A stretch of 64,000 nucleotides of DNA from Morchella semilibera (lineage: Eukaryota; Ascomycota; Pezizomycetes; Pezizales; Morchellaceae): the NCBI GenBank assembly GCA_009192285.1, contig WBVU01000012.1, forward strand, positions 1 to 64,000, in the 5' to 3' direction. The notes under the pieces are model-generated. The model made no database searches, had not been told where the DNA came from, and saw nothing but the letters and a program-made list of their open reading frames with translations. A program made the position numbers and the translations under genes. Position 1 is the first letter of the stretch. Each line of letters begins with the position of its first letter. Positions 1-11,414 of the stretch are shown one piece after another.

Positions 1-1
1 T

Positions 2-900
2 AATGAGCTAAAGAAATACGGCGATGCGAGTAGGGTCGAGTGGGTTAAGTGCAATCTCCAGAACCTCAAAGAGGTTGACAAAGTTGCAAAAAGCCTTAAA
101 GAGAAGGAGAAGAGATTGGACTGTCTCGTTGCAAACGCCGGGATCGGGGTCGGAGTTTACAATCTCAGCAAGGATGGCATTGGTATGACCTCACAACCCC
201 CGTATACTCTTGATGGTATTTTATCTGATTATCCCTGTATGTAGACACTCACTTTCAAGTCAACCATCTTTCACAGATGCACCTTATCCTTACGCTCCTG
301 CCCAACCTGATCGAAACCGCCAAGGAGAACGCAGAAGCCCGTATAGTCCTTCAATCTTCCGACCTTCATCGCATGGCCCCCTCATCCGTCAAATTTGCCA
401 GCCTTGACGAAATCAATACTGATATTGGACCTGCGTATCTCTATAACCGCACTAAACTCGCCCAGATCCTATTCGTCCGGGCCTTGGTACGAAGACTCCA
501 GGGTGGAAGTCTTGGCACTGGTCAAATATCCAATCTATATGTCAATGCTACCCATCCGGGCGCTGTAAGCACCAAGCAACAAGAGCAGGCCGAAGAGGCG
601 TATGGAGTTGCTGGAAAAATTGCTGTGGCTGCGACAAGGCCGTTCATGAAAGATCCGATCACTGATGGCCCTCTGCCGGCCTTATTTGCAGCAACATCAC
701 CGGATATTATAGAAGATAATATTAATGGTCAATATGTTTGTTTTCCTCAACTTGTTTTATTTTAGAAACTGAGACTAACAGAAGTAAAGATCGTGCCTCC
801 CGGAAAAGTCGCAGAGCCTTCAAGCCAGGCTCAGGATGATGAGATGGGGGAGAGACTTTGGTCTTTGAGCGAGCAACTGTTGAAAGAAAAGCTGCAGTAG
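2..900 (+). CDS. Short-chain dehydrogenase/reductase, 3' part (N terminus outside window)
   Basis: An NAD(P)-dependent oxidoreductase of the classical SDR superfamily; the substrate cannot be read from sequence. The reading frame is open from base 2. Exon 1 carries the LVANAGIG motif (about 124-150) typical of the SDR core. A GTATGA...TGTAG intron at 183-244 joins in frame to DTHFQVNHLS, the usual central helix. The next exon (245 to about 735) holds the serine pair after strand 5 (LQSSDLH) and the catalytic YNRTK, with Tyr at 442-444 and Lys at 454-456. A last intron lies around 736-781; its exact borders are unresolved because the obvious GTTTGT donor and the CAG at 779-781 are not in phase. 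The final exon encodes a KIVPPGKVAEPS-type tail and ends at TAG 898-900. The Rossmann GxxxGxG start lies upstream of the window. The tail resembles the fungal retinol-dehydrogenase/WWOX-like SDR group; this placement is an inference. Confidence 0.88.
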
Positions 901-1643
901 CTGCACTTTTTCTCTCAGGCAATTCTACGTTTCTTTTCCATACACGAGAGTTTATGATCTATATACATATAAGTAATGCACACATAAGAAAGACCTAATT
1001 TAAAATTAGGGAACACCTATTGAAAATTCGCAGTTCTTGAAAATCAGTGACTACCTTCTACATAATTCAAATTTGAGGCGCGGGCCCCATAATTAATCCA
1101 GCCTACAGAACATTGATATATTAGTCCAAAATAAAAGGCTGGAGCAAAACATCTATGTGTATGGCGAGCAAAAGCGAGGCAAAGCATGCAGATAGCCAGA
1201 CATCTCCACTAGATAATTTCATAGTCTATTACATGCTGCTGTGGCTGGTTGTCTCCAGCCACCTTATGGCGTATTGTAACCATCTTGTGATGCTAGAGCA
1301 CCAACCCCCGACTAAGGTCCTTGGACAGGCAAAGTAAACAAATCACTCGTCCTGTAAGCCTCTTAATCACTGCTACCTGATTTATTTAGTTGTGGTCCCG
1401 ATAGTTCTAGTGCGGGCGGAGCTTGATATCACATCCTATCACTCGAATATATATGAGGTTTGTAGTATTTAAGCAGAACAACCTTAGTTGGCGGTCACAA
1501 AGATAATGCATGGCGGATCCAACGCCAAAGTCACTTCCACACACAGCGGCGCTTTCCATTTCATCAGCCCAGGCCCCCTCAATTATTCAATAGATCTCTA
1601 GATCTAGACCTTTGGCCAAGGGAAAGAAAACGTAATTAACACA
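901..1643. other. Intergenic region, no gene seen
   Basis: AT-rich spacer after the dehydrogenase. The only open frame of note (60 codons at 1155-1337) has no domain, no intron signals and ordinary random composition, so I do not call it. Confidence 0.6.
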
Positions 1644-1829
1644 CACTTTAACGCCGAAACGGATATTCCTATAAGCCTTAGTCAAAAGTTAGTCTAATAA
1701 AGACCTTATATATTCCTCAAATCAATGTTAAAAAGGCTTGAATTAGGTCTTTATTAGACTAACTTTTCACTAAGCCCTTTTTAAGGCTGAAATCAGGCCC
1801 ATAGGAATATCCGATCGGGCGTCAAAGTA
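1644..1829. mobile_element. MITE copy 1, TA-flanked, long terminal inverted repeats
   Basis: A 182-bp non-autonomous element (1646-1827) that begins CTTTAACGCC and ends GGCGTCAAAG. The arms continue inward through GGATATTCCTAT and then a nearly perfect inverted block reading AGTCTAATAAAGACCT on one side and its complement on the other. The right flank is TA and the left is CA, consistent with a TA target duplication with one change. A second copy with the same arms lies at 56780-57003. A TA duplication and long TIRs suggest a Tc1/mariner-class (Stowaway-like) MITE. There is no coding capacity. The right end overlaps the 3' end of the secreted-protein gene at 1822-2320. Confidence 0.85.
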
Positions 1830-2320
1830 CCTGCAACACCCACGGGCTTATATAATTATACCTTAGCCCCCATCCCCCTCCCGACGCAGGCCTCACACAC
1901 AACCCCGCGCCGTCTACCAACTCAAACTGCACCTGCGTCTCCCCACCTACCACCGGTGAACACTCAAACTTCGCATTCAATGCCCCCAGCTGCTGTGTTC
2001 TTTCCGTAAAAAAGATATTCCGTGAGCCGTCTCCGGCGTCGTTCTGCCATGGTACTACAGTATGGAGTATTGTCCTATTTACCAGTGCGCTTGCTTGCAT
2101 TTACTTCGAGGGAGGGCGTAGATGTCAGGTGGATATGCTGATCATTGCCGCCGTTGGGCGTGAGGGTTATGTGCTGCTCGTCGATGGAAAGATAGCTGGC
2201 GTTTTGGACTTGTAGCGAGAAGAGGTTGCTGATACTGTTCCAGATCACATCTGGCGGATTATATGTTTGGGCTGTGGCACTCAGGGCGGGCGTGCTAAAG
2301 AGGAACGTCAAAAACAGCAT
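1822..2320 (-). CDS. Small secreted protein, hypothetical (about 145 aa, one intron)
   Basis: I do not recognise the family. The chosen start is ATG at 2318-2320, which gives a typical signal peptide: MLFLTFLFSTPALS, then ATAQ as a likely cleavage zone. Exon 1 is 2105-2320 and exon 2 is 1822-2043. They are joined by a phase-0 intron at 2044-2104 (61 bp, GTAAAT...GGCAG); without splicing the frame stops after 14 more codons. The mature protein has about 125 residues, includes two cysteines (FEC and LCV) and has no membrane segment. The last two codons of biological interest, CTT and the stop TGA, lie in the terminal repeat of the MITE at 1644-1829, so the C terminus was probably reshaped by that insertion. 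An upstream in-frame TTG at 2338 exists but is a poor start. Expression is unproven; a decayed gene is possible. Confidence 0.5.
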
Positions 2321-3660
2321 AACGAGTTCTAGACACAATTGATCATTGTTCTGGGAGGATACGTAGAGACAATTGAGATATGTTGTACTTAGAATATCAA
2401 ATACTGATGGAGTGGGTGAATAGATGGCCCTAATTTAATTGTGATGTTCTCAACATTATATAAAATTAAAGTTGAGATCATCAGATACCGTTGCTCCGGA
2501 GAGCATCGGACAGTAGCCGAACCCGACACGTTTCACAGTGATGCGCGCCAAAATTATTACAACCCCATTAAAATACGTTCCTACGCTACAACATTGATAT
2601 ACAGTATGTGGTAAAGCTATTGCAGAAGTATGAGAAGAGCCCTATTGACCAACATTCCACCCCGGGATTGATTATATTAACAACCTGGAAATGATACCTA
2701 ACCGCTCACTCACCTAACAGTAGCTTTATCCCTGGCTGGTCGTTTATGCTTAAATTCTTACGGTGTAACTACGTACCGCTCCAGAAGTTGGCATTAGATA
2801 TCATTACTGATCAGCTGTGTAACCACCGATCCTAGAGCGCTTGCAATTTTTTTTCCTCTCCCTACTAGTGTATACACTGTAAATCTCTGCTCAAATACAA
2901 CCACCCGCTTGTGGAGGGTTGACATCGAATGTGTATGCTCAACTCCTCACGATCACTCGCTTGTAGTGGCCGACATGGCAGTTAGCATTAGTTATGTGAA
3001 TTCTATATCTGCATGTCATGATGGTTGGCACCATAAATACATACAATGACCACCTGCAGAGTATGGCCTATGCCGCTAGTTATGGAGTATTTTACATACT
3101 TTTGTCCATACCCTGCCTAAAAGTCCTGCAAAAATGTTAAAAGGTTAATCGGGGGCCTACGAGATACCCACCACTAGTAGTATGACCACAACTAGAATCT
3201 ATACCGAGTAAAAATGCTTGTATGTAAGTATGTAGGTAGGTAAGAGTCTTTTTTTCTCCCCCTGTGTACCGAAAATTGGCATCAAAAGCACGTATGTGCC
3301 TACATGTACTTTAATTTCTATTACACCTCAAGACTCAATCAATACTTGCACCTCACTCGGGCAACTGCCCACCCTACCGCCGAGCGAGCGCTTTTAAATT
3401 AGAGTACCATTTTCAGCTCAGCAAAACCTATAGTAAAACGCCGTTCTAGGCTCCATATTTACTCCAAGGCTACGAAATCATATACTATTTTTGGCACCAC
3501 CGCAATTAGGCAGGTCAAGCACATAACCTTAGCAAATTAACCGGCCAAGCTAGAATACGCCCACGAACTGCGAGAGCCTAGTGTAAATATTTAGTAGCCA
3601 GTAAACAATTACATATATGTCCGGGGATATTGAGTACAATTAGGTACTTACTCTACTCTA
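2321..3660. other. Intergenic region, no gene seen
   Basis: Upstream flank of the secreted-protein gene. A TATA-like stretch (TATATAAA on the plus strand, also AT-rich on the minus strand) sits at about 2457-2465, roughly 140 bp from the start codon. The remainder is AT-rich with no open frame longer than about 65 codons. Confidence 0.5.
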
Positions 3661-3667
3661 CTACCTC

Positions 3668-3953
3668 ACGGGCGAATGAGGGCTCCACGTGCACGTATTA
3701 CTTTGCTACATACATTGCACACACAACCTCAGCCATGCGGGCGAATGATAATTCCACGTGTGGAAGTTCCACGGACAATTACACGGCTGGGCAGATTGAG
3801 ATCATGGCCGGCGAAGATTTTTGATACTAGTGCCGGGAATAAGGCTTCGACTCAGGTTCAAGTTGACATCGTGCACTGGCCATATCATCAATTGTTTCAG
3901 ACTGTGCAGGTCAAATAGTTACATAAATTATAAACCCAGTCCGCGTCCACGTG
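3668..3953. promoter_or_regulatory. Cluster of three CACGTG E-boxes with a repeated GGGCGAATGA motif
   Basis: The palindrome CACGTG occurs at 3686-3691, 3755-3760 and 3948-3953, each preceded by TC. The first two are part of a longer direct repeat: GGGCGAATGA followed a few bases later by TCCACGTG, spaced about 69 bp apart. CACGTG is the classical binding site of fungal bHLH factors. The nearest gene starts are about 1.4 kb away (minus-strand secreted gene), so the regulatory role is an inference. Confidence 0.35.
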
Positions 3954-4439
3954 TCTGTGACAGTCTGTCGGTATAACCAAGATAGGTCCCAAACGCTAGA
4001 GACTAGATCAGAGTCCGGTATTGCGGAAGTGGGTTCTCCGTGACCCGATAGCCCTATTGCCCCTTAACAGGATTTTTTTTTGCTGTAAGCACGGACTGAT
4101 TTTCGCATGAATTCTACCAGATACTGTGTGGAAGTGCTCCTCGCAGGACCCTCACAGTGTCTTGGCCCACTCGGTATTGTCGGTGTACTTGACACCCGGC
4201 CGAACGCCTCAAAACGCCGCTGGGGGTTGAGTAAGGCTGTACCAAGATTTTCCAGTGCCTCTCTCTAGTGAATAAACAATCCTCGTGGTTCTTGTGGCGG
4301 AGAGTAGACCTCAAACGACCCCACATATCCGATGGGCTGAAGAAACAAAGGGCCAGAAGCACCTCCAACGTGCCGGCGCCGTCGAAAGGCGAGGAAAAAG
4401 TTCTACCAACCACTACCTTACTCTAGCAAACTAGCAATC

Positions 4440-5045
4440 AAGTACTGAAAACCTCTTTACTCATCCATTACTCTATCTACTTAATTATACCAGTAGTAAA
4501 AAAGAAAGAAAAAAAAGATGTAACAGCCACCATACTTGGCAGTAGGTAGTGGTATGAATCATATCATCAATCTCATCATCACCTCCCCCCCCCTTTTTTC
4601 TCGCAAAAAAGGTCGCATGTTAAAAGTCTTGGATATTTGTAAGAGAATAGTAGCCATGCGGCAGTGATACGCAACATTAGCAAAAAGAAACTAACAGAAA
4701 TCGGACCAATCATATGCATATATGTTGTGCAGCAGCAGCACCATCATTATTTCATCATAAGGTTAATAAAAACACATACCGAGAGTATTGAGGTCGATCG
4801 CGAGTAGAGTAGAAGCGATAAAAAAAAGAAGAAAAAAACCAATCCCATAAAAAAAAAACACCTCGAGTACAAGCAAAACAGAAAGAAACATTATTACAAA
4901 AATCCACTAATCAATACAGTCCAGCCAAGCTCTATCTCAAAAAAGAAAAAAAAGAAAAAAAAAAGATCACGAGAAAAAAAAAAGACCACTTTTTATTCTA
5001 ACGCCACAACCCAAGCCAAATTCCACTTTTTTTTCTTTTAACAAT
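4440..5045. other. A-rich tract at the 3' side of the F-box gene
   Basis: Repeated runs of A interrupted by single G or C, densest at 4800-5040. On the sense strand of the adjacent minus-strand gene this is T-rich DNA directly after its stop codon, as often seen in fungal 3' untranslated regions and termination zones. No gene is seen; the 99-codon frame at 4114-4413 has no support. Confidence 0.45.
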
Positions 5046-5065
5046 GACGCAACCAAGCCGCGCCA

Positions 5066-6650
5066 CTAATGGTCAAATCTCACCAACCCCCATCTCATCG
5101 CCTCGAAGAAGTCTCTCTCGGGTATGCAAGACCACTCCCCCTTGACATCCTCCACATCGCCATAGAGACCCGTATGTCCGTACGGGCCCTTCGTCGTCGG
5201 GAACTCCTCGGGTGACCATGCCATCTCCGATGCCTTCTTAGCCTCCCTAAAATTTCCGTGCACAAATCCCGTCTTGACTTCAAACAGCCAGTTGCCGACG
5301 GCAATCTCGATATCAAGCTCTCCGCGGCCCTTGCGCGCTGACGGCGAAACTAGTTCCCGTGCTGACTCGAGTGTGTGGATGAAGCCCTCGATGTTCATGT
5401 CTAGTGGCAGGCCGGCGGGATGGCAGTTACCACGCCCTGCAATTCGGATACGCGCAGTATCCTGCCAGGCGACTGAGGGCCGTGAGAACATCTCCGGACA
5501 GCAGGCAGGAACGGTAATTGCGAGGTCTTTGAGACGAGGGCAGGACGCAATGAGGGAGCAGATGTGGAGATGAGGGTGAACAGCGTCCGAGCTGGGGTGG
5601 CTGAAGCCCTCATCTGATAATGGGGTGAATTCGAGGAGCTTGAGCGTCTGGAAAGAGCTTGCGACCAATGCTGCGACACCTGTGATGTTTACTAGAGTTA
5701 GAACCAACTGAACCCGAGAGCAAAATCCTAACCCTGCGCTGAGTAGACATACCTTTGATTGTGATTGAGGTTGCACCAGTGATGTGGATCTCCTCGAGGT
5801 GTGTGGTTGTTCTTGAAATGTAGAAGAGGTCCTCGTCGGTGATGGGGTTGAGGTTTGAGTCGCCAAAGATCTTGAATCTCTTCAATCCGCTAAAGTTCAA
5901 GCCATTGCCTGTCCTCGACACGGAATGATCAGTGTTGTTTGCTGGGTTAGTCAATGAGCTTTCCCGCAGGCCAATTGTAAGGAACTCTAGTGATGTCAGG
6001 CGCGGGAATGAAGTCAGTCGCTGCCACTCTGCCTCCGTCCCGAACCGTAGGGTTGTCCATGGCACAACTACACTACGCAAGTTGATGGCGTTGTGAAGAA
6101 TCTGGAAAATGTACTTGTTGGTGTCGTATTGGTAAATGCCATTGAACCACAGGCGACGGATGTGCGCGGTGATCTGGGGGTAGTCGGCGAAGAGCTTTGC
6201 AGTGGACTTGATAGACTTGTAAGGGTCCTGGAAGACGACGGGAGCAAAACCGGGGGTCTGCGAGCTCTTGTCGGCTTCCTTGAATGATTCCTTGCCCCAT
6301 CTGCAGCAATTGCGTCAGTATTGTAATATAGATGAAGCTTCACTCTAGTAGAGGAATACTCACTGTTCCCCGCCTCTCCACCGGCGTACGTAGATGTCCT
6401 TGAGGGCGTATGACAGTGCCCAATAGTGCCATCGGGAATTGACAAGTCTGTAGGAGTTGACGCAGTTCCATCGTAGAACATCCGTAGGGACACGGCCACG
6501 AACATAGCGCTGGAGGGGATGACGTTGATTTGATCGAGGTGCCTGTGTCAGGCCGTATGTGTATGTTGCTTCTTCATTGACGTTGAGCTCGGCGGCGAGC
6601 GTAAGGACCTGCGAGAGAATCTCGAAGGGCAGGTCTTCGAATGACGGCAT
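5066..6650 (-). CDS. F-box domain protein with C-terminal LRR-like region (482 aa, three exons)
   Basis: A likely substrate adaptor of an SCF ubiquitin ligase: the F-box would bind Skp1 and the C-terminal part would select targets. The N terminus MPSFEDLPFEILSQVL is a typical F-box start (L-P-x-E-I-L), and WHYWALSYALKDIYVRRW ends that region. Exons are 6364-6650, 5753-6300 and 5066-5679. Introns are 6301-6363 (GTGAGT...CTGCAG, phase 2) and 5680-5752 (GTATGT...TCTAAC...CACAG, phase 1), and the spliced frame is exactly 483 codons. Residues around 130-340 show LxxLxxLxI-type alternation (TSLEFLTIGL, LKRFKIFG, HLEEIHITG, FQTLKLLEF, CPRLKDLAI), resembling the irregular leucine-rich repeats of fungal F-box proteins. 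The C terminus is acidic and Trp/Phe-rich. The family is large and expanded in filamentous fungi, so a specific target cannot be named. Confidence 0.78.
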
Positions 6651-9000
6651 TATTTTTGATTTCGGGCTTTGGACTATATGTTCGTTGCGTACAGTTGCTG
6701 TCTGTTTGTACTTATAGGATATAGGTGATGGCTATTTTATATAATGGTTCGCTATATATGAGAATATGTACCGTATATATATCAAACGGAAGCTTGATGA
6801 TGTTGTAATATAATGTTGATGATGATGTGTAAGATACTTTCAATCGAGCTACCGGTACTGGGCATATCTTTATATAGCTTCCTTGGTCCTTGGAGCTTCA
6901 GTAGAAGTAGAGAGTATAGACTCCTACCAGCGGAGTCTAAAGGTTGCCCCTGGATGGGGTACCGATGATTCATTTCTGGCAAGACCTAAGCTTGATCACG
7001 ATGCTCCATCTCACTTTCTCTCTTGCGGTTAAAAACGTAATACCACGACCCATGTGCAGCAAGGGAGTTTAGCTGCTGCAGCAGGTCCCGATTGGAGAAA
7101 TGGAATGAAAAAACGAAGTAAAGCACGAGTATGATGCGATGTCCAGTAATTGGTGGTGGTTAACATGTTATGCCGTTAACGGGAGTCCCTACGCGGGGAC
7201 CCTGTATGTTTGACCCTTCCACCTCCTGTGACCCAGCCACCACAACGGAAACTTACCCCATACTTTGCTAAGCCCTACCAAGGATTTTTTGTGCGCCTTT
7301 CCCTCTTTACTGGAAATCCGTGGATCCCTAGGGGCAATGCAGTAGAATTACCTAAAAAAAAACGCACAGTTGCTTGTTCTCTGCAGCGCCCATCACCTGA
7401 GCGCTCAAGAAGGTCAGTGCTTTGGATGAAGGGAAAGCTCTAGTCCACGTGGGGCCTCACGAACACCCGGACGAAAACTTACCTTCTTCTTCCTCTCTCT
7501 ATCCTTCAGCACTGCATGAAAGGGACATCGTGAGAATGACATAACGCTGGAACAAGCCAAGTACCTTGGCAGCTACATGTAGGTCTGTCCCTTGTACGTA
7601 CATGGGGAGTAATCATTGTATTTCACGCAAGCGGTGCAACCTTAACGTCGGTCCACGTAAGGGGACTACTTTATTGAATGTCCTATCAATTTTTATAACC
7701 TGGTCCAGAGTGCTCTAGAGAACTCGAAGTCATTGCTGCAGGAGGTGCTGTTGTATCAACTAACAAACTAGCAGCTGGGTCAGATATTAACTACCATTCT
7801 TGTAGGTAATGGAAGCACTTTTTTTTTAATTCACCCGCAATGATTAGTATCAGAATTCAGAGCTCCCAATTATCTCGCGAGTTATATACTCCACGTTCCC
7901 GAACTATCCGTTATCCTATCCCTATATCCCCATCCCCGGATTCACGACATCCTTTGCTGTGCTGCCCACGACAATGGCAGTATGAAAAATACACTTCTGT
8001 ACGTCTTACGCGACCTTTCTCAACTCAACTTCTTTACGGGTCAAATATCCCCTTCAAGCATCTTGACGATCAACCTGATCTGAAGCACGTCACAATTGAT
8101 CCTGGTCTGCAGGCCAATTTAAAAAGGACGAGGAAAAATCTACCGTTCCCGCAAAAAGGAAAACCACTCACTTCCATTGAGACGTATGTATGTCCAAGAG
8201 TAGAGGTTGTTTCCTTGGGTACTCTATCATGTAAATATGAGAATCGTTACTTATTGCTTGTTGTTATTGTCGTGACTCGAGCACCCAATGATGTGATCCG
8301 CGCTAGCTAAGGCTCCAACCCTTTAGTTTGTGGCGAGATGGGCAAACCCGACTCTAGAAGCAAGAGCCCTTCTTCGTGGACTGAAATAGAGGGTCTCGAA
8401 AATACTTGCTTTGTAACTCCCCCCCACCACCACAGCGATATTACAATGCGGTAAGCGCTCCCGAGCAGAACGTCCAAACGAGGTTCTGTGGAAAAAGTAA
8501 ATTTTTTTTTTTCTTACCCTGCCTCTAGCTTACGCTTTGTTGCATCCCCCTTCCAGCCAGAAAGAAGGAAAGTAAAAAAAGGTCACGATGCCGAACTGAT
8601 ACCCAATCGAAGTATTGCAGCTGACCTTTTTTTTTTTTTTTTTTTTTTGCCTGTTCCGTGTTGTTTGTACCTAATTCTAACCAAAGATCTAGAGTACCTA
8701 GTCAATTGGCAAGCAAGCGAGCTGTTGTTAATTGTGTGTGCTGCATATCCACATCTCATTAGCCGCAGGATTTTGGTGGCCAGATGGATGGAGCTCGGCT
8801 GTCCTCGGCAAACCAAAATCATCACGTTGCCATCCAGCTACTCTAGTTACTCTAGGCGGATAGATGAGCCCCATCGTGAGATGACATCGAACTTCTCTGT
8901 TTGGTTTAATGAGGATTGACTTCTACAGTACACACAGCATCTATGCAAGGTGGTTGGATCCGTATCTCTCGCCCCCCTCCTCCTGACCGTGTGGGAGTCG
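6651..9000. other. Gene desert with homopolymer runs
   Basis: Immediate upstream flank of the F-box gene contains an AT-rich TATA-like zone at about 6730-6790. Beyond that I see no supported gene. The 156-codon frame at 7840-8310 has a start but no recognisable domain, signal peptide or intron pattern. A 22-bp T run lies at 8627-8648; I looked for target duplications around it and found none. Confidence 0.5.
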
Positions 9001-9004
9001 ATAG

Positions 9005-9018
9005 TCGGGTTAGGGTTC
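9005..9018 (+). repeat. Interstitial telomere-like dimer
   Basis: The run GGGTTAGGGTT matches two units of the fungal telomere repeat TTAGGG. It is one of at least seven such dimers in the window (others at 13904-13917, 16431-16444, 37047-37062, 37740-37753, 38247-38260 and 49356-49366). Such short telobox copies are common in fungal promoters and as binding sites for Myb-like Tbf1 proteins; they do not mark a chromosome end here. Confidence 0.6.
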
Positions 9019-9949
9019 GTTGGACAATACAGATACACATGACCACAGTTCAATTTGCCTCAAGTTAAACCCGGCAGCATTCCCTTTCCAATTGCCTTTT
9101 AGCAGGAAAGTGTTCCAGAAATGGAAACTAAAAAAGGGGGCGAATAACAATACAGATTGTCATTTGGGAAACATAGAAACTCTCTCCAAGTGTGTGTGGA
9201 GTTTGGGGGGGGAGGGGAGGACGCCAAAAAATGTGAAGATATGTACTCCAACCGTTAGAGTACAGCTCCAGATCCCTCTCTCTCTCTAAATGCATTAATG
9301 GCAGCAATTAAGATCTTCCCAGGCACCGGGTCTCGTACGTTGATCTCCCTCGTTTAATTCTCCGCTTATCTAGATTTTCCCCTCCCTCCCGTTGCATGCT
9401 GGGAAGGGAAAAGGAAGCTCCTCGAGATAAGCTAATCGCCTTTGTATGGTGGGAATTTTAGAAGGGGTGAAGGGGTGAAGGGGTGAAGGGGGTGGTTGGT
9501 GGTTGGTAGGAGATAAGAAAGATTTCGTGTGGTGATGGATTTTAGTAACCAACAAGACACACAGCAACCCCATAGTATCCCTTATCTTTCCACTTGATCA
9601 TCAAGTAGACAAACAACTAGAAAAATGAAAGTGATAAGACTATAGTGCACCCGTACTTAACGAACCTATGCCCCCTCCCCCCCCCCTCATGCTCACTTAT
9701 CTACATTTTGCACACAGAAACCTGGCTACCTCTCGAGTGCTTCCTTGCACTACTTCTTGCTTACCTCTTTGCTGGATGGAACTCGATTGACAATTTGGGT
9801 CGGGCCTGCTTATCTCTCTAGACCCGACTGTTATCTATCAAAGATAAGCGGGCGCTCCACCGGTCATCTTTTACTGCTTTGAAGTACCTGCGGTATGTCC
9901 GGGGCCCAACACTTCCCGGGTAAACAGAGTTCGGGTCGGTATCACATCG

Positions 9950-10870
9950 TGCTTCGTCCTTCGGGGAAAGGGGGGGGGGGGGGTTGGGAGGCCTCGGTAC
10001 GCTTTTGTTGGGAGAGAATATATGAGATGGGATGGGTTAATTGGGTTTCATCGGCACCGGGCGTGGTGTACATGCGGGCTGGGTGTACATGCTGGCTGGG
10101 TGTACTGCAGGCAGGATAGATAAGAGGGGGGAGTGTGTGCTCGGCTTGGGATCTAGGTGGTGCAGGGTTTCAATTAGGAGATTGTTCATGGGGTGGATCA
10201 TGGGAGAGGATGTGGTATGGTATATGGGATTGATGGGAATTTGATCCTATCGGGTAGTTTACTTGGGTTAGAACATCCCTATCAGTTCTTTTTCATTCGA
10301 TATCTCCTCTATTCGATCTAGGTTGACATGAGCTGGGGCACTGCACTCCCACAAACAAGTCTATGATTATCTCTCTGCCTGCGTCCTTTTCTGGGAGCCA
10401 AGATCATTGACTTATTCCCGTTTTCCATTTTGTCTCCCCCCCCCCCCCTCCCGCGGGGGTCAACCAACAGCTACACAGGCCCGATAACGGAATGCTCGCC
10501 CTGCATGAGCCTGATGATAACAGTCCCGACCCCGAACTTTATCATCCCTCTCTCCCACAATGCATACCTACATACCCGCCCCCGCCGCATCCACAGATAG
10601 ATTTAGAGACCACAGTATCCGTACTCTCAACCGCTCATTCGTCCCATCAGCCCGCCTTATCTCACTGGCCCCCACCATGCCTTTTCTATCGGGAGGCTGG
10701 TGGTGAGATGTGGCCTTATGGGGTCTCGGGCCGAGGCGTGGCCTCTCGATCGCGGGGTTGGCCAATTGGGTGATGAGGTGGGTGCTGGGGTTGAGATTAA
10801 GGGGTTAGGAGGTTGTGGGGGAGGTTAACTGGGTCAGAGGTTAATAGGTTATGGGTTTGGGTCAAGACCG
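9950..10870. other. Strongly G-rich plus strand with short tandem GGCTGGGTGTACATG units
   Basis: From about 9960 to 10250 and again 10680-10870 the plus strand is rich in GG and GGTTA-like words. Two and a half copies of a 17-bp unit (GCTGGGTGTACATGC and variants) lie at 10067-10110. Several small open frames overlap this region only because G-rich DNA lacks stop codons; none looks like a real protein. Confidence 0.4.
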
Positions 10871-11348
10871 AGGGCGATACTGCTAGTTGTGTGTATTGGA
10901 CTGGTCTGGGGTTCAGGATGGCAGGTATCTGTCAGCGCGTCGCATGCAGAGATGGTGAATATCAATTGATCGAGGGAAGATTAACCTATCGGAGGAAGCA
11001 CAGCTTGCGTAGGCGTCCGTATTTTCAATCGAAAACTAGACTGTAGATACTCCTGTCGTACTTCTGATCATATTTAGCGCGGTTGCTTGAAAGTCATATT
11101 TGTCGGCGGGCAGATGAATGTGAAATTCCGAAAGGTAATATATCAGTAAACTTATTTACTCTAATTATTGTTGCCTTTTCGAAAGCGCTGAACCAAATGT
11201 AGTACACGATAAACAACGTATTCTGTGAAGTTCAATTTAAAGCAGTATACTCATAAACGATGAAATAGACCTCACTGGACAGTTTCTACTTGATACCAAT
11301 AATAAGGATCGAGCCTTTCGTCACAGTTTATCACTCGAGCCCGAACCT

Positions 11349-11414
11349 TACCCAAAACTCCTTTTTTTTTTTTTTTTTCTTGTTCACATCATTAATTGTA
11401 TCTACCCAAAACTC
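11349..11414 (-). mobile_element. Short poly(A)-tailed retroposition scar with 12-bp target duplication
   Basis: The 12-mer TACCCAAAACTC occurs at 11349-11360 and again at 11403-11414. Between them, read on the minus strand, are 24 bases ending ATGATGTGAACAAG followed by 17 A. A poly(A) tail directly joined to one copy of a 12-bp duplication is the signature of LINE-type target-primed reverse transcription with extreme 5' truncation. The tail-proximal sequence resembles that of the second scar at 48273-48348. Confidence 0.65.

Noticed and set aside
7840-8310. 156-codon plus-strand frame
   Set aside because: No domain, signal peptide or intron pattern; composition like neighbouring non-coding DNA. 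Kept out for lack of support.
8627-8648. 22-base T run as a retroposon tail
   Set aside because: No direct repeat of the flank was found on the far side.
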